Below, piece after piece: positions 40,321 through 50,435 of a DNA stretch of 64,000 nt (the first letter of the stretch is position 1; the number at the start of each line of letters is the position of its first letter). The DNA comes from an uncultured Bacilli bacterium. Lineage in GTDB: Bacteria > Bacillota_I > Bacilli_A > RF39 > UBA660. Made by a program: the position numbers and the translations under genes. The notes under the pieces are model-generated. The model saw only the letters and a program-made list of their open reading frames with translations. It was not told the DNA's origin and made no database searches. The stretch spans positions 1-64,000 of the forward strand of contig CAKOYV010000001.1 of NCBI GenBank assembly GCA_934131005.1, read 5' to 3'.

Positions 40321-41560
40321 TTAACCAATATATTTCCAATGAGCATAATAAGTTACATCACTATCTGGCAAAATAGTATTATCATCTATTCTAACTCCAT
40401 CAATAGGATCTGTATACCACCCTAAAAACTCATAATCATTCCTAGTAGCATTCAATAATTTACCAATCTTACTTCCTTTATTTCCAATCAAAGTAATATT
40501 ATTTAACCCACCTCTTTGAAATTGTAAATTTCTAACCTCTAACGTCCTCTCTTCATCTTCACTTCCCCAATCATAAAAGATAAAAGCTGTATATTCACTG
40601 CTATAATCATCTGAATGATACTTTGAAGTAGCTTTAAAAGTATGCGTATACCTCTTCCATGAAGTACCAACATCATAATAATTAAGACCACCTTGTTCGT
40701 TTCCTATAAAAGCAGTTAGACCAACTGAAGCTTTAGCCTCAAAACTATAACTATACTCACTCCCAATATCTAACTTTTTATAAGATTCAAAATAAAAACC
40801 TCTTATAGAATTAATTGATGCCTTAAATAATTTTGTTCCATTATAATAATTCGTAGAATAAGTAAGAAGTGAGGCAGCGTTACTAGTACAACAAGGCTTA
40901 TAATATGACTCATCATAATAATCACTCATAACATCATTAAGTAAATAATTATAATCATAAGTAATAGCAATACTATTAGCATCGTTAATCGTAGATGACT
41001 GTTCACTAGTCGCATAAATATATCCTGAAAAACTTTTATTATCATATTGACCATTAGAAATTTCTGAATCTATCCATAAATAAACTTGATATTCAACTGG
41101 ATCAACTGTTAAAGGAACTATAGCTAATAAAGAATCTCCCTTATTATCTATACTCCCTTCACTAAGTAAAGAATCCTTTTGAAATATTTTATATTTCAAA
41201 GCTTTAACACTATCTATAGGAGCTGTTATATTATCATCAACATGCAAATAAATATTCACATAACTATAAATCTTACAATCTTCACTCTGAGATAAAGTAA
41301 TCGTACCCTTAGCTCCTTCTAAATAATTAGTCGTACTACTAAGATTACTAGCATTTATCTCTTCTCCTTGATAATTTATTCCATTACATTCACTACTTCC
41401 AGCAACTGAAGTATTCTTTTTCATCTCTAAATATGCATAAGTTCCACTAGTTACCAAAACTGCATAACAAAATATTCCTACAATTATTAAAGCTACTCTC
41501 CTTAGTTTAAGACTTTTGACCCCCCCCCGAATTAACTTTTAGTTTATAACCGTTTCTCAT
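40321..41560 (-). CDS. Surface protein with InlB-type B repeat, poly-G phase-variable, out of frame as written (locus C)
   Basis: The proposed start is ATG 41560 with AGAGG upstream, followed by nine G (41520-41528). Eight or eleven would give about 412 residues. The restored N-terminus carries a signal/membrane segment ending TSGTYAYLEM. An N-terminal domain of about 160 residues is shared with locus D. A middle region resembles a carbohydrate-binding-type beta sandwich (FYFESYKKLDIGSEYSYSFE to TLEVRNLQFQRG). A C-terminal Listeria-Bacteroides (InlB B) repeat follows: GSKIGKLLNATRNDYEFLGW to VTYYAHW. Probable cell-surface adhesin. The terminator follows directly. Confidence 0.75.
41520..41528 (-). 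repeat. G9 homopolymer in the 5' coding region of locus C
   Basis: Same length and same codon context as in loci A and D. In-frame lengths are 8 or 11. Confidence 0.9.
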
Positions 41561-41652
41561 AAATATACCTCTCATCTTTATTATTTCTACTTATTATTTT
41601 ATCAAAGAATAATAAAAAAATAAACAAGAAATATAAACTTTCCCATTTATTG

Positions 41653-43153
41653 TTATTTTATTAATGTTATTCTAGAATAACCATTTCCCTTTTTAGCATA
41701 GCCACTAATCGCATCATCAGATACATTAGTAGTAGATATAGTTTTAGTTTCAACCTCATCGGACTCTTCACAATTATAACAATACATAGCTTTATTAGTC
41801 AAAAGTGAATTTCCTATGTAACCGGAACCTCCACCTCCACCGCAATTATTTGTAGAACCTCCGCCTCCATAAAAACCAGCTCCCCCTCCAGAAGAACCTA
41901 ACACAGTATTTCTAACCCCACCTTTCCCAAAAAATGCTTCGTAAATTCCTCCTTGTAACTGAGAACCTCCTTTTCCTACTTGATGCTCATTATGAAAAAT
42001 ATCTTCTGCCTTAACAACCATAGTTCCATCATTTCCTAAATTACCACCTCCTGAACCTCCTATTCCATATTCAGGTAAAAGCCCCAAAGAAAGTGATGAT
42101 TCTGCCCCCCAATAGTTAGAACCTCCACCTCCTCCTGATACAATTAAAATATTATCTTTATTTTTCTCATAATTTTTCAATTCTCCATTTTCAATAAGTA
42201 AATTATAAATAGATGTTGCTCCACCACCAGCTCCTATATAGGAAGTTGATGTATCACTATTATTTTGACTAGCACCTCCTCCATTATAGCCACCTATTCC
42301 ATTTACTTTATTATTATAGGGATAATCTCCTCCATTATTATCAGTACCTTTTCCTCCTACTGAAATATACAAATTATCTATTCTATTAGCCTTAATAATT
42401 CCAACGGAATACCCACCATAACCTCCTGCATATTCTTTAGCATCTCCACCCTGTGCCCCCCAAGTTTCTAATTTATAATCACCACTTACTGGTACAATAA
42501 ACTCTTGCTCTCTACCTACATAATCAAAATCAATCGTTTCAATACTAACATTTTCATTATTAGAAATTTCTTCACTACCTATAGTAGATGATTGTTCACT
42601 AGTTGCATAAATGTATCCTGAAAAACTTTTATTATCATACTGACCACTAGAAATTTCTGAATCTATCCATAAATAAACTTGATAGCTTTTAGGATTACTA
42701 GTTAAAGGAACTACTGCTAATAAACTATCTCCTTTAGTTGTAATAGTTCCATTATATTCAATTTTATCTTCCGTTATTAATTTATATTTCAAAGCTTTAA
42801 TACTCTCTATAAGTGCTGTTATACTATCATTAACATGCAAATAAATATTCACATAACTATAAATCTTACAATCCTCACTTTGAGATAAAGTAATCGTACT
42901 CTTAGCCCCTTCTAAATAATTAGTTGTACTACTAAGATTACTAGCATTTATCTCTTCTCCCTGATAATTTATTCCATTACACTTAGCACTTCCAGCAACA
43001 GAAGTATTTTTTTTCATCTCTAAATATGCATAAGTTCCACTAGTTACTAACAATGCATAACAAAATATTCCTACAATTATTAAAGATATCCTCTTTAGTT
43101 TAAGACTTTTGACCCCCCCCCGAATTAACTTTTAGTTTATAACCACTATTCAT
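41653..43153 (-). CDS. Glycine-rich surface protein, poly-G phase-variable, out of frame as written (locus D)
   Basis: The proposed start is ATG 43153 with AAGGTGAG upstream, followed by nine G (43113-43121); eight or eleven would give about 499 residues. The N-terminal 160 residues are close to those of locus C. The C-terminal 300 residues form a glycine-rich domain: EFIVPVSGDYKLETWGAQGG, IGGYNGGGASQNNS, GAGGGATSIYNL, VSGGGGGSNYW and GGGGSGYIGNSLL. This is the Gly_rich family type seen in bacterial surface proteins and in ALK-like receptors. The gene starts 12 bp after the intact surface gene, so it shares a transcript with it. Confidence 0.75.
43113..43121 (-). repeat. G9 homopolymer in the 5' coding region of locus D
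   Basis: Nine G on the coding strand about 11 codons after the ATG; out of frame by +1. Confidence 0.9.
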
Positions 43154-43165
43154 TACTCTCACCTT

Positions 43166-44887
43166 CTATTTTTTTACTATTATATTATCACTACTAACAC
43201 CAGCAAAACCATTATCACCACTAGCTTTATCTAAAATCCAATCCCTATAAGAATCTTCTTTCACATAAACTTTAATACTGGGATTTAAAATTAAAAATTC
43301 CCTATAACTAGTAATGTTATCAAAATTAATTGTTACTTTAGATAAGTCTAATTCAAAACTAGAATCACTATCAGCTATCCAATAAAACATACAACCAATA
43401 TCTGTTACTGATGACATATCAAATTTATTTCCTAATTTCAACGTAAATTTCTCACAATTTTTACAGGTCCCTCTAAACATACTTCCCATTCTTATAACTT
43501 TACTTGTATCAAACTTATTTCCTAAGTCCAAAGTAAATGACTTATTACTACTAGCAGTTCCCCAAAACATATTTACCATTACTGTTACATTGGAAGTATC
43601 AAATTTATCTCCTAAATTTAATGTAAAATCATTATGGGATGTTCCAACAGCTCTAAACATAGAATTCATATTTACAACATTAGAAGTGTCAAATTTATTC
43701 CCTAAATCTAAATTTGTTACGCTAATAGCCTCATAAAACATATATCCCATACTACTAACTTTAGAGGTATCAAACTTATTTCCTAAATTCAAAGTAAAAT
43801 CAGAAGCTGAATGAGCTATACTTCTAAACATACTATCCATAGTAGTAACATTAGACGTATCAAATTTTTCTCCCAAATTAAGTGTAAGATTACTACTATT
43901 ATATCCTAAATTAGAAAACATAGAAGTCATATCAATTGTCATTGAAGTATTCAAATTACTCATATCAACTGCTTCGACATTTTTTAAACCATCTAAAAAT
44001 ACCATTGCCTTTTTGATATATATATCTTCATTACTTCCAACATACAAATCATAATAACCTTCACTACTATTATTATTAAGCCAAGCTACTATGCTATTAT
44101 CTTGAGCCTCTGATACATCCCACTGTACTACCGACTTACTTGTATCTATATAATCAACAAATGAAACATTCTTAATCTTTTCTTTATATTCATCTGCCCT
44201 AAAATAATCACTAGTAGTTTGCCACGTAAAATCTTTCATATAGTTAAATTCTCCAACAGTAGAGGTTGCTCCTGTTCCATTAGAAGAAGAGAAATTAATA
44301 ATGGCATTATATTTACCTGTGTCTGTTTGATTTTCATCTACTTCATCTATCCAAATAACCATATAATATGTCTTTGATGCTCCCTTTCTCAAAGTTAAAT
44401 CACTATCAAATCTAGCATTATTTAAACTAGCATAATGACTGTTATAATCACCATAAGTATTTTTATCTTTTATAAGTCTCCACTTTAAGTTAGGCATTTT
44501 ATCTATATTTCCAAATTTTATACTACCATTAACTTTAACTGTTGCTGTCCCTGTATTAGTAACTTTAATTGAATAAACTTGACAGACAGTATTTTTATTA
44601 CCATCTACGCAACTATAATCACTAGAAATAGCATTTGATAATCCCTTTTCAAACTGGGGCACCAAATTCTCATCATTGGAAGGATATTGATCAACAACTT
44701 CTAAAGATAAATCAGCATCTCCAGCCGTTCCAGCTACACTACTATCATTAACAGCAGATAAAGCATAATAAGCATAAGTAATACCAACACCAACTATAAA
44801 AATTAATACATAAATTAACAAAATTAATACTATTTTTTTATTTTTATTATTACTAAAATTAAATTTTAACTTATTAAGCTTTTTCAT
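43166..44887 (-). CDS. DUF285/BspA-like surface protein, intact and without a G-tract
   Basis: A 573-residue protein. The start MKKLNKLKFNFSNNKNKKIV follows AGGAGG. A membrane segment (residues about 18-45) is followed by TYAYYALSA and then the same 130-residue N-terminal domain as locus E. The body has about seven DUF285 repeats (KFDTSNVTTMDSMF type) and a tail ending NIIVKK. From about residue 60 to 260 it is nearly identical at DNA level to locus E, but the 5' end differs and lacks the homopolymer. It is the only member of the family in this window that is readable as written. First gene of a likely two-gene unit with locus D. Confidence 0.88.
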   Translation of the reverse strand: MKKLNKLKFNFSNNKNKKIVLILLIYVLIFIVGVGITYAYYALSAVNDSSVAGTAGDADLSLEVVDQYPSNDENLVPQFEKGLSNAISSDYSCVDGNKNTVCQVYSIKVTNTGTATVKVNGSIKFGNIDKMPNLKWRLIKDKNTYGDYNSHYASLNNARFDSDLTLRKGASKTYYMVIWIDEVDENQTDTGKYNAIINFSSSNGTGATSTVGEFNYMKDFTWQTTSDYFRADEYKEKIKNVSFVDYIDTSKSVVQWDVSEAQDNSIVAWLNNNSSEGYYDLYVGSNEDIYIKKAMVFLDGLKNVEAVDMSNLNTSMTIDMTSMFSNLGYNSSNLTLNLGEKFDTSNVTTMDSMFRSIAHSASDFTLNLGNKFDTSKVSSMGYMFYEAISVTNLDLGNKFDTSNVVNMNSMFRAVGTSHNDFTLNLGDKFDTSNVTVMVNMFWGTASSNKSFTLDLGNKFDTSKVIRMGSMFRGTCKNCEKFTLKLGNKFDMSSVTDIGCMFYWIADSDSSFELDLSKVTINFDNITSYREFLILNPSIKVYVKEDSYRDWILDKASGDNGFAGVSSDNIIVKK

Positions 44888-45024
44888 AAAAAATGCCTCC
44901 TATTATCTATCTATATAATATCAAAAATATTAAAAAAAATAAATAGAAAAATATCAAATAATCTCTCTATTTATTCTCTAATAAATTAAATACTTCTCAC
45001 ATAAATGCTTTATAAATTAACCTG

Positions 45025-46750
45025 CTATTTTTTTACTATTACATTATTACTATTTACATTTTTAAAGTCATTAGTTGAATCATTTGCTTTATCTAATATC
45101 CAAGCTTTTTCATTATCCGATTTTACATAAATCGTTGTTTTAGCAGGTAAAATAAGAAATCCCTTATAATTAGTAAGATTATCAAAACTTAATTTTGATA
45201 AATCTAAAACTAACGTTTTGCCATTATCATAAGCAGCCCAATTAAACATTGATCCAACATTTGGATTATTACTAAAATTAAACTTACTTCCCAAATCTAT
45301 TGTATATTCATCACAAAATAGACAAGAATTTTGAAACATTCCACCCATATTTGTCGCACTCTTTGGATTAAATTTATCTCCCAATTTTAAAACAGCTGAT
45401 TTTTGATTTCTCGCATAATTTGAAAACATACCTGCCATATTTTTAACATTTGATGTATCAAATTTATCTCCTAAATTAAGCATAAATTTATTTTTGTTGC
45501 CTATATCAGCAAACATTGAATCCATATTTGTAACATTAGAAGTATCAAATTTATCTCCTAAATTCAATTCAGAAATAGTCATTTCTGAAAACATTCTCCC
45601 CATATCCGTTACATTAGAAGTATCGAATTTATTTCCCAAATTAAGTGTAAAATTCAAATTAGAACTTCCACTACATCTCCAAAACATTGTACCCATATTC
45701 GTTACATTAGAAGTATCAAATTTTTCTCCCAAATTAAGTGTAAAATTACTACTATTATATCCTAACTCCATAAACATTCTAAGCATAGTAGTTGTCATTG
45801 AAGTATTCAAATTACTCATATCAACTGCCTCAGCATTTTTCAAATAAGCCAAAAATACCATTGCCTTTTTGATATATATATCTTCATTACTTCCAACATA
45901 CAAATCATAATATCCATCACTACTATTACTATTAAGCCATGCCACTATACTATTATCTTGAGCCTCTGATACATCCCACTGTACTACCGACTTACTTGTA
46001 TCTATATAATCAACAAATGAAACATTCTTAATCTTTTCTTTATATTCATCTGCCCTAAAATAATCACTAGTAGTTTGCCACGTAAAATCTTTCATATAGT
46101 TAAATTCTCCAACAGTAGAGGTTGCTCCTGTTCCATTAGAAGAAGAGAAATTAATAATGGCATTATATTTACCTGTGTCTGTTTGATTTTCATCTACTTC
46201 ATCTATCCAAATAACCATATAATATGTCTTTGATGCTCCCTTTCTCAAAGTTAAATCACTATCAAATCTAGCATTATTTAAACTAGCATAATGACTGTTA
46301 TAATCACCATAAGTATTTTTATCTTTTATAAGTCTCCACTTTAAGTTAGGCATTTTATCTATATTTCCAAATTTTATACTACCATTAACTTTAACTGTTG
46401 CTGTCCCTGTATTAGTAACTTTAATTGAATAAACTTGACAAACAGTGTTCTTATTACCATCTACGCAACTATAATCACTAGAAATGGCTGTTGCTAAGCC
46501 TTTTTCTAATTGTGGAACCAAATTCTCATCATTGGAAGGATACTGATCAACAACTTCTAAAGATAAATCAGCATCTCCTGCTGTACCTGCAATACTATTA
46601 TTACTAGCCGTTAAAGCATAATATGCATATGTTCCCCCTATTATCAATAGTGCATAACAAAATATTCCTACAATTATTAAAGCTACTCTCCTTAATTTAA
46701 TACTTTTGCCCCCCCCCCCAATTAACCTTTAGTTTATAATTATTTTTCAT
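45025..46750 (-). CDS. DUF285/BspA-like surface protein, poly-G phase-variable, out of frame as written (locus E)
   Basis: The proposed start is ATG 46750 with AGAGG upstream, then a run of eleven G (46709-46719) that here needs 10 or 13 to be in frame, because the flanking A and G of the other loci have both changed into the run. Restored length is about 574 residues. The layout is as in locus A: membrane segment ending GGTYAYYAL, shared N-terminal domain, about seven DUF285 repeats, and a tail ending NVIVKK. The middle part is almost identical to the neighbouring tract-less gene, evidence of recent duplication or gene conversion. Confidence 0.75.
46709..46719 (-). repeat. G11 homopolymer in the 5' coding region of locus E
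   Basis: Longest of the five tracts. The overall spacing between TTTTG and AATTAAC is 11 bp as in loci A, C and D, so the reading phase is the same as theirs (+1). Confidence 0.9.
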
Positions 46751-46854
46751 AAATATACCTCTTACTCTTATCATATCTATTTACTATTTTACCAAAAACA
46801 AGAAAAAAAATAAATAGAAAAATATCAAATAATTTTCTACTTTAATAATAATAT

Positions 46855-47790
46855 CTACACATAAAAACTAGTATCATCCAAAAATTTATAATCTTCTTTA
46901 TACTTAAGCTCTCTAACCAATCTAAATAAAGCCATATCACATCCTTTAGCTTCTAGCATTATATCAACATCTTGATCAAAAGTCTTTAAAATATTCAAAA
47001 AACTAATAAAAGCATCACTATCTATAAACTCATTATGAGCCCTATAATCTCGTTTATTCTTAGGCGACGAAAAATGAATCTTCGGACGCATATTCTTCCA
47101 AGTTAAAAATACCTCTTCCAAATATTCACTTATATCCAAACCAACATTATTACAAAGAAAATGATGATAATCCAAAACTACAGGAATATTTAATTTTCGT
47201 GATAAATAAAGACAATCATCAATCGTAAAAACTTTATCATCATTCTCAATAGCAATACATTCCTGCAAATAACTAGGCAAAGCATTAAAATTATTAATAA
47301 ACCGCGTCAAAGATTTTTCCTTACCAAAAGTACTACTCCCTACATGAATTAAAATAAGCTTCTTAGCACATCCCATATAATCAAGCAAATCATAATGATA
47401 TTTCAATATCTCATAAGCATTATTTCTAACACTCTCCTTAGTACTATTTAAAACACAATAAACACTAGGATGCATATCAACTCTCATAGAACTGTCTTTA
47501 AGAATATTAGCAATCTTTTTATAATAAATATCATATTCACTACCATAAGAAAATTTAACTTGTGGATGTGTAGAAAGAGGAATTATTGCAGAAGACATAC
47601 GATAAAAATGCACATTATTGCACCTATTATACTCAAGTATTCTTATCAAATCTATCAAATTAGACTTAATAACCATATCTAACTTGGAAAAATCATTAGC
47701 ATTTTTAAATCTTGTATATGTATAATTAGAAGAACTAGTAACATTATCTAAACTCTTACATATACAAGCATATCCTAATCTTATTATCAT
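46855..47790 (-). CDS. uvsE: UV damage endonuclease UvsE
   Basis: About 311 residues with a TIM-barrel UvdE layout. MIIRLGYAC at the start, NNVHFYRMSSAIIPLSTHP, RVDMHPSVYCVLNS, KLILIHVGSSTFGKEKS, AIENDDKVFTIDDCL, VVLDYHHFLCNN and KIHFSSPK supply the His, Asp and Glu metal ligands. It nicks DNA 5' of UV photoproducts, an alternative to nucleotide excision. I chose ATG 47790 with AGGTGG before it. UV repair fits a spore former, where it complements UvrB. Confidence 0.92.
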   Translation of the reverse strand: MIIRLGYACICKSLDNVTSSSNYTYTRFKNANDFSKLDMVIKSNLIDLIRILEYNRCNNVHFYRMSSAIIPLSTHPQVKFSYGSEYDIYYKKIANILKDSSMRVDMHPSVYCVLNSTKESVRNNAYEILKYHYDLLDYMGCAKKLILIHVGSSTFGKEKSLTRFINNFNALPSYLQECIAIENDDKVFTIDDCLYLSRKLNIPVVLDYHHFLCNNVGLDISEYLEEVFLTWKNMRPKIHFSSPKNKRDYRAHNEFIDSDAFISFLNILKTFDQDVDIMLEAKGCDMALFRLVRELKYKEDYKFLDDTSFYV

Positions 47791-47829
47791 TAATACCACC
47801 TATTAATAGTATTAACCAAAATATCTTTC

Positions 47830-48432
47830 TTATCCTTTATTAATAATTTCTTTTAATTTAGAAATATTATTATCATCATACACAAATTTTTCAACTATAC
47901 TACCATCCTTAAAAGAAATTATACCATATTTTAAATTTTTCTTAGCAATAATATTATTAGTATTATATCCCTTTAAAACATCTCCATCAGAATATCCTAA
48001 CTGATCATATATAGTTTTAACAACAACATTATCATTATAATCAATAATACCATATCTTTCTGTCTTTTCAACAATTATATATTCTTGATTAATAAAAGCA
48101 TAACTATCATAGCCACTAGTAACTACATTTCCTGTTTTATAATTAAATAAAACCAATCCATTCTCTTCCTTCAACAATGCATAATCATCATTAATAATCC
48201 CCTTATAAACAGGGCAAGTATTATACCAGCAATCATAAGTAGAATAAAGTTTTTTTGATCTATCACTAACCTCTGTAGTGCACAAATCATTATCACATTC
48301 ATAAAAATAAAGTTTCTTACTCATATTAGAATATTGATAATTAATCTTATAATCCATAACCATCAACAAAATAACTATCAATTCTAAAAAAAGACAAACA
48401 ATCCAAACAACCCTAGACCATTTAATCCTCAT
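47830..48432 (-). CDS. Membrane-anchored WG-repeat-like protein
   Basis: About 200 residues: one N-terminal membrane helix (VVWIVCLFLELIVILLMVMD), then an extracytoplasmic domain with repeated units such as KTERYGIIDYNDNVVVKTIYDQLGY and LKYGIISFKDGSIVEKFVYD, which resemble WG/KWG repeats. It contains paired Cys (CDNDLCTTE, CWYNTCPV) that may form disulfides. Start ATG 48432 behind AAAGGTG. It follows a prepilin-like gene closely, so the two may be co-transcribed. Function unknown. Confidence 0.65.
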   Translation of the reverse strand: MRIKWSRVVWIVCLFLELIVILLMVMDYKINYQYSNMSKKLYFYECDNDLCTTEVSDRSKKLYSTYDCWYNTCPVYKGIINDDYALLKEENGLVLFNYKTGNVVTSGYDSYAFINQEYIIVEKTERYGIIDYNDNVVVKTIYDQLGYSDGDVLKGYNTNNIIAKKNLKYGIISFKDGSIVEKFVYDDNNISKLKEIINKG

Positions 48433-48448
48433 AAGTACCACACACCTT

Positions 48449-48835
48449 TTATTTATAAAATTTATATACCCCAACATAATCTATTTGCGATGTACTAGCC
48501 TTAAGATTATTACATTCACTAGTCGTATATTCCAAACTATTAAAATTACTAATAGTACTACCAGATGCTAAATAAGAGTAACAATAACTATCTAGTCCCA
48601 CCATAGAAAAAACATATTTACCACTAGCAGGAACTACACTATTAGAAACATCCAAAACAACACTTTGATCCAATTTATCAGTTGTATAATCTGACGCAAA
48701 TGTTTCCGTCGATTTATCAAGCATCCTCTCTCTTGCCGTAAGAGATGCCAAAATACCTAACAAAATCATTAAAAATAAAATAAAAATAGTATAAAGTGTT
48801 GACGCAATTGCAAATCCACGATTATTTAATTTCAT
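48449..48835 (-). CDS. Prepilin-like protein
   Basis: About 128 residues starting MKLNNRGFAIASTLYTIFIL, a prepilin-type leader (NNRGF) and hydrophobic helix, but lacking the usual Glu5. The rest is a small globular domain with two Cys. A nonstandard minor pseudopilin is likely. Directly upstream of the WG-like gene. Confidence 0.65.
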   Translation of the reverse strand: MKLNNRGFAIASTLYTIFILFLMILLGILASLTARERMLDKSTETFASDYTTDKLDQSVVLDVSNSVVPASGKYVFSMVGLDSYCYSYLASGSTISNFNSLEYTTSECNNLKASTSQIDYVGVYKFYK

Positions 48836-48887
48836 ATACACACACCCTATTCTAATTATAACTTAACAAAGAAAAAAAAGCAATCTC

Positions 48888-49559
48888 TTAATAGACATGC
48901 CAATCAATCTCGTGAATGTTCTTACTCTTCAAATAATTATTTGTCCTAGAAAATGGCCTACTTCCAAAAAAACCATGATAAGCAGAAAAAGGTGACGGAT
49001 GCGTAGATTCTATAATAAAATGCCTATCATTCGTTATAAAAGCCTTCTTACTTCTAGCAAAATTACCCCATAGAATAAAGACAACCGGCTCTTCCTTTTC
49101 ATTTATTTTTTTGATTATAGCATCCGTAAATCTCTCCCAGCCTATATCTCTATGACTAGCAGCCTTATCTTTTTCCACTGTCAAAATAGCATTTAAAAGC
49201 AAAACTCCCTCACGAGCCCAACACTCCAAATCACCATATCTAGCAGGCTCTATACCTAAATCACTCTGTAACTCTTTATAAATATTCTGTAAAGATGGTG
49301 GTAACCTCACTCCCTTAGAAACCGAAAAAGCAAGCCCATTAGCCTCACCAACACCATGATAAGGATCTTGTCCCAAAATAACAACCTTAACCTTATCATA
49401 ATCCGTCAAACTAAGAGCCCTCACAATCTGACTTTTCGGTGGAAAAACCTCCCTCTTATTATACTCACTATTAATAAAATCAACTATTTTTCTAAAATAC
49501 TCTTGATGATACTCATCTTGTAAAACCATATCCCATTTATTCCCAACAAGCTTTAACAC
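48888..49559 (-). CDS. ung: Uracil-DNA glycosylase
   Basis: A 223-residue family 1 UDG. VVILGQDPYHGVGEANGLAFSV carries the catalytic Asp and water-activating loop, LLLNAILTVEKDKAASH follows, and the DNA-intercalation loop HPSPFSAYHGFFGSRPFS carries the second catalytic His. It removes uracil from DNA. The start is probably GTG 49559 behind AAAGGAAG. It follows a prepilin gene by 20 bp. Confidence 0.97.
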   Translation of the reverse strand: MLKLVGNKWDMVLQDEYHQEYFRKIVDFINSEYNKREVFPPKSQIVRALSLTDYDKVKVVILGQDPYHGVGEANGLAFSVSKGVRLPPSLQNIYKELQSDLGIEPARYGDLECWAREGVLLLNAILTVEKDKAASHRDIGWERFTDAIIKKINEKEEPVVFILWGNFARSKKAFITNDRHFIIESTHPSPFSAYHGFFGSRPFSRTNNYLKSKNIHEIDWHVY

Positions 49560-49579
49560 AACAAATACTTCCTTTCTAC

Positions 49580-50068
49580 CTACTCCGAATAACTAGCAGG
49601 GCAACTACTCCCACCACTAACCTTTTCTACTCTGTATGAAGTCTTTTTACTACTTCCATTAACAACCTTTACAATTCTTATTTCACAATTACCAATATTC
49701 ACACCATCCATAGGATTTCTAAGAATCTTTCTACCATCACTTTCATTAGTCGTACCAGTCGTCAAAAACCCATTACTAACTAACGTTTGTAAATTAGTAC
49801 TAATAGATTTACCACTAATAACTACCCTTTCCGAACTAACATTACCACTCTGACCATCATACTTATAAATATCACTACCACCATACTCAACTTCATTATA
49901 TAAAGTACTACTAGCCGTAACAATATTACTAACCAAAATATTATAACTAGCCTTCTTCCCATTATTAATACTAGACAAAACAGATGGCACAGCTATTCCA
50001 CCCAAAAGAGCTATAATAGCAACAACAGCCAGTAATTCTATCAAAGTAAACCCACGATTATTTAGCAT
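49580..50068 (-). CDS. Type IV prepilin-like protein
   Basis: About 162 residues starting MLNNRGFTLIELLAVVAIIA, a canonical class III prepilin leader with Glu5. The globular part is Ser/Asn-rich with two Cys near the C-terminus (GNCEIR, GSSCPAS). I prefer ATG 50068 over 50071 for spacing from GGGTG. It is separated from the ylmC-like gene by a terminator. Confidence 0.85.
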   Translation of the reverse strand: MLNNRGFTLIELLAVVAIIALLGGIAVPSVLSSINNGKKASYNILVSNIVTASSTLYNEVEYGGSDIYKYDGQSGNVSSERVVISGKSISTNLQTLVSNGFLTTGTTNESDGRKILRNPMDGVNIGNCEIRIVKVVNGSSKKTSYRVEKVSGGSSCPASYSE

Positions 50069-50099
50069 CATATCACACCCTTAAACAAATTATATAACA

Positions 50100-50130
50100 A
50101 AAAGACATTCTTTACAAGCGAATGTCTAAG
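50100..50130 (-). terminator. Terminator after the sigG-ylmC unit
   Basis: AGACATTC/GAATGTCT with a nine-base loop and a following T-run on the minus strand. Confidence 0.85.
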
Positions 50131-50131
50131 A

Positions 50132-50377
50132 CTAATCAAGATTCCCCTTACCACAATCAACAAGAATTATATCATCACCTATCTTAACAATCTGATTCCA
50201 TAACAAATAAGTATCTTCTCGATTATTAGAAAAAAGCTTCCTCGTAGGTTTTCTATCTTCTAACAACAACTTAACAATATTACCACTCCTACTTACAATA
50301 ACATCAATTATAACTCCAATCCTCCTACCAGTAGCAATATCTATTATTTCTTTAGTCTGCAAATCAGATAAATTCAT
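50132..50377 (-). CDS. YlmC/YmxH-family PRC-barrel sporulation protein
   Basis: An 81-residue protein: MNLSDLQTKEIIDIATGRRIG and the strand IIDVIVSRSGNIVKLLLED match the YlmC/YmxH family of small PRC-barrel-like proteins found in endospore formers. The final IVKIGDDIILVD completes the barrel. It lies 58 bp downstream of sigG, a conserved neighbourhood in many Firmicutes. Molecular role unknown. Confidence 0.85.
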   Translation of the reverse strand: MNLSDLQTKEIIDIATGRRIGVIIDVIVSRSGNIVKLLLEDRKPTRKLFSNNREDTYLLWNQIVKIGDDIILVDCGKGNLD

Positions 50378-50435
50378 AATACCACCTATACTAATAATAT
50401 GACTAAATACTTAAAGTATGAAATAGTAAAAAATA

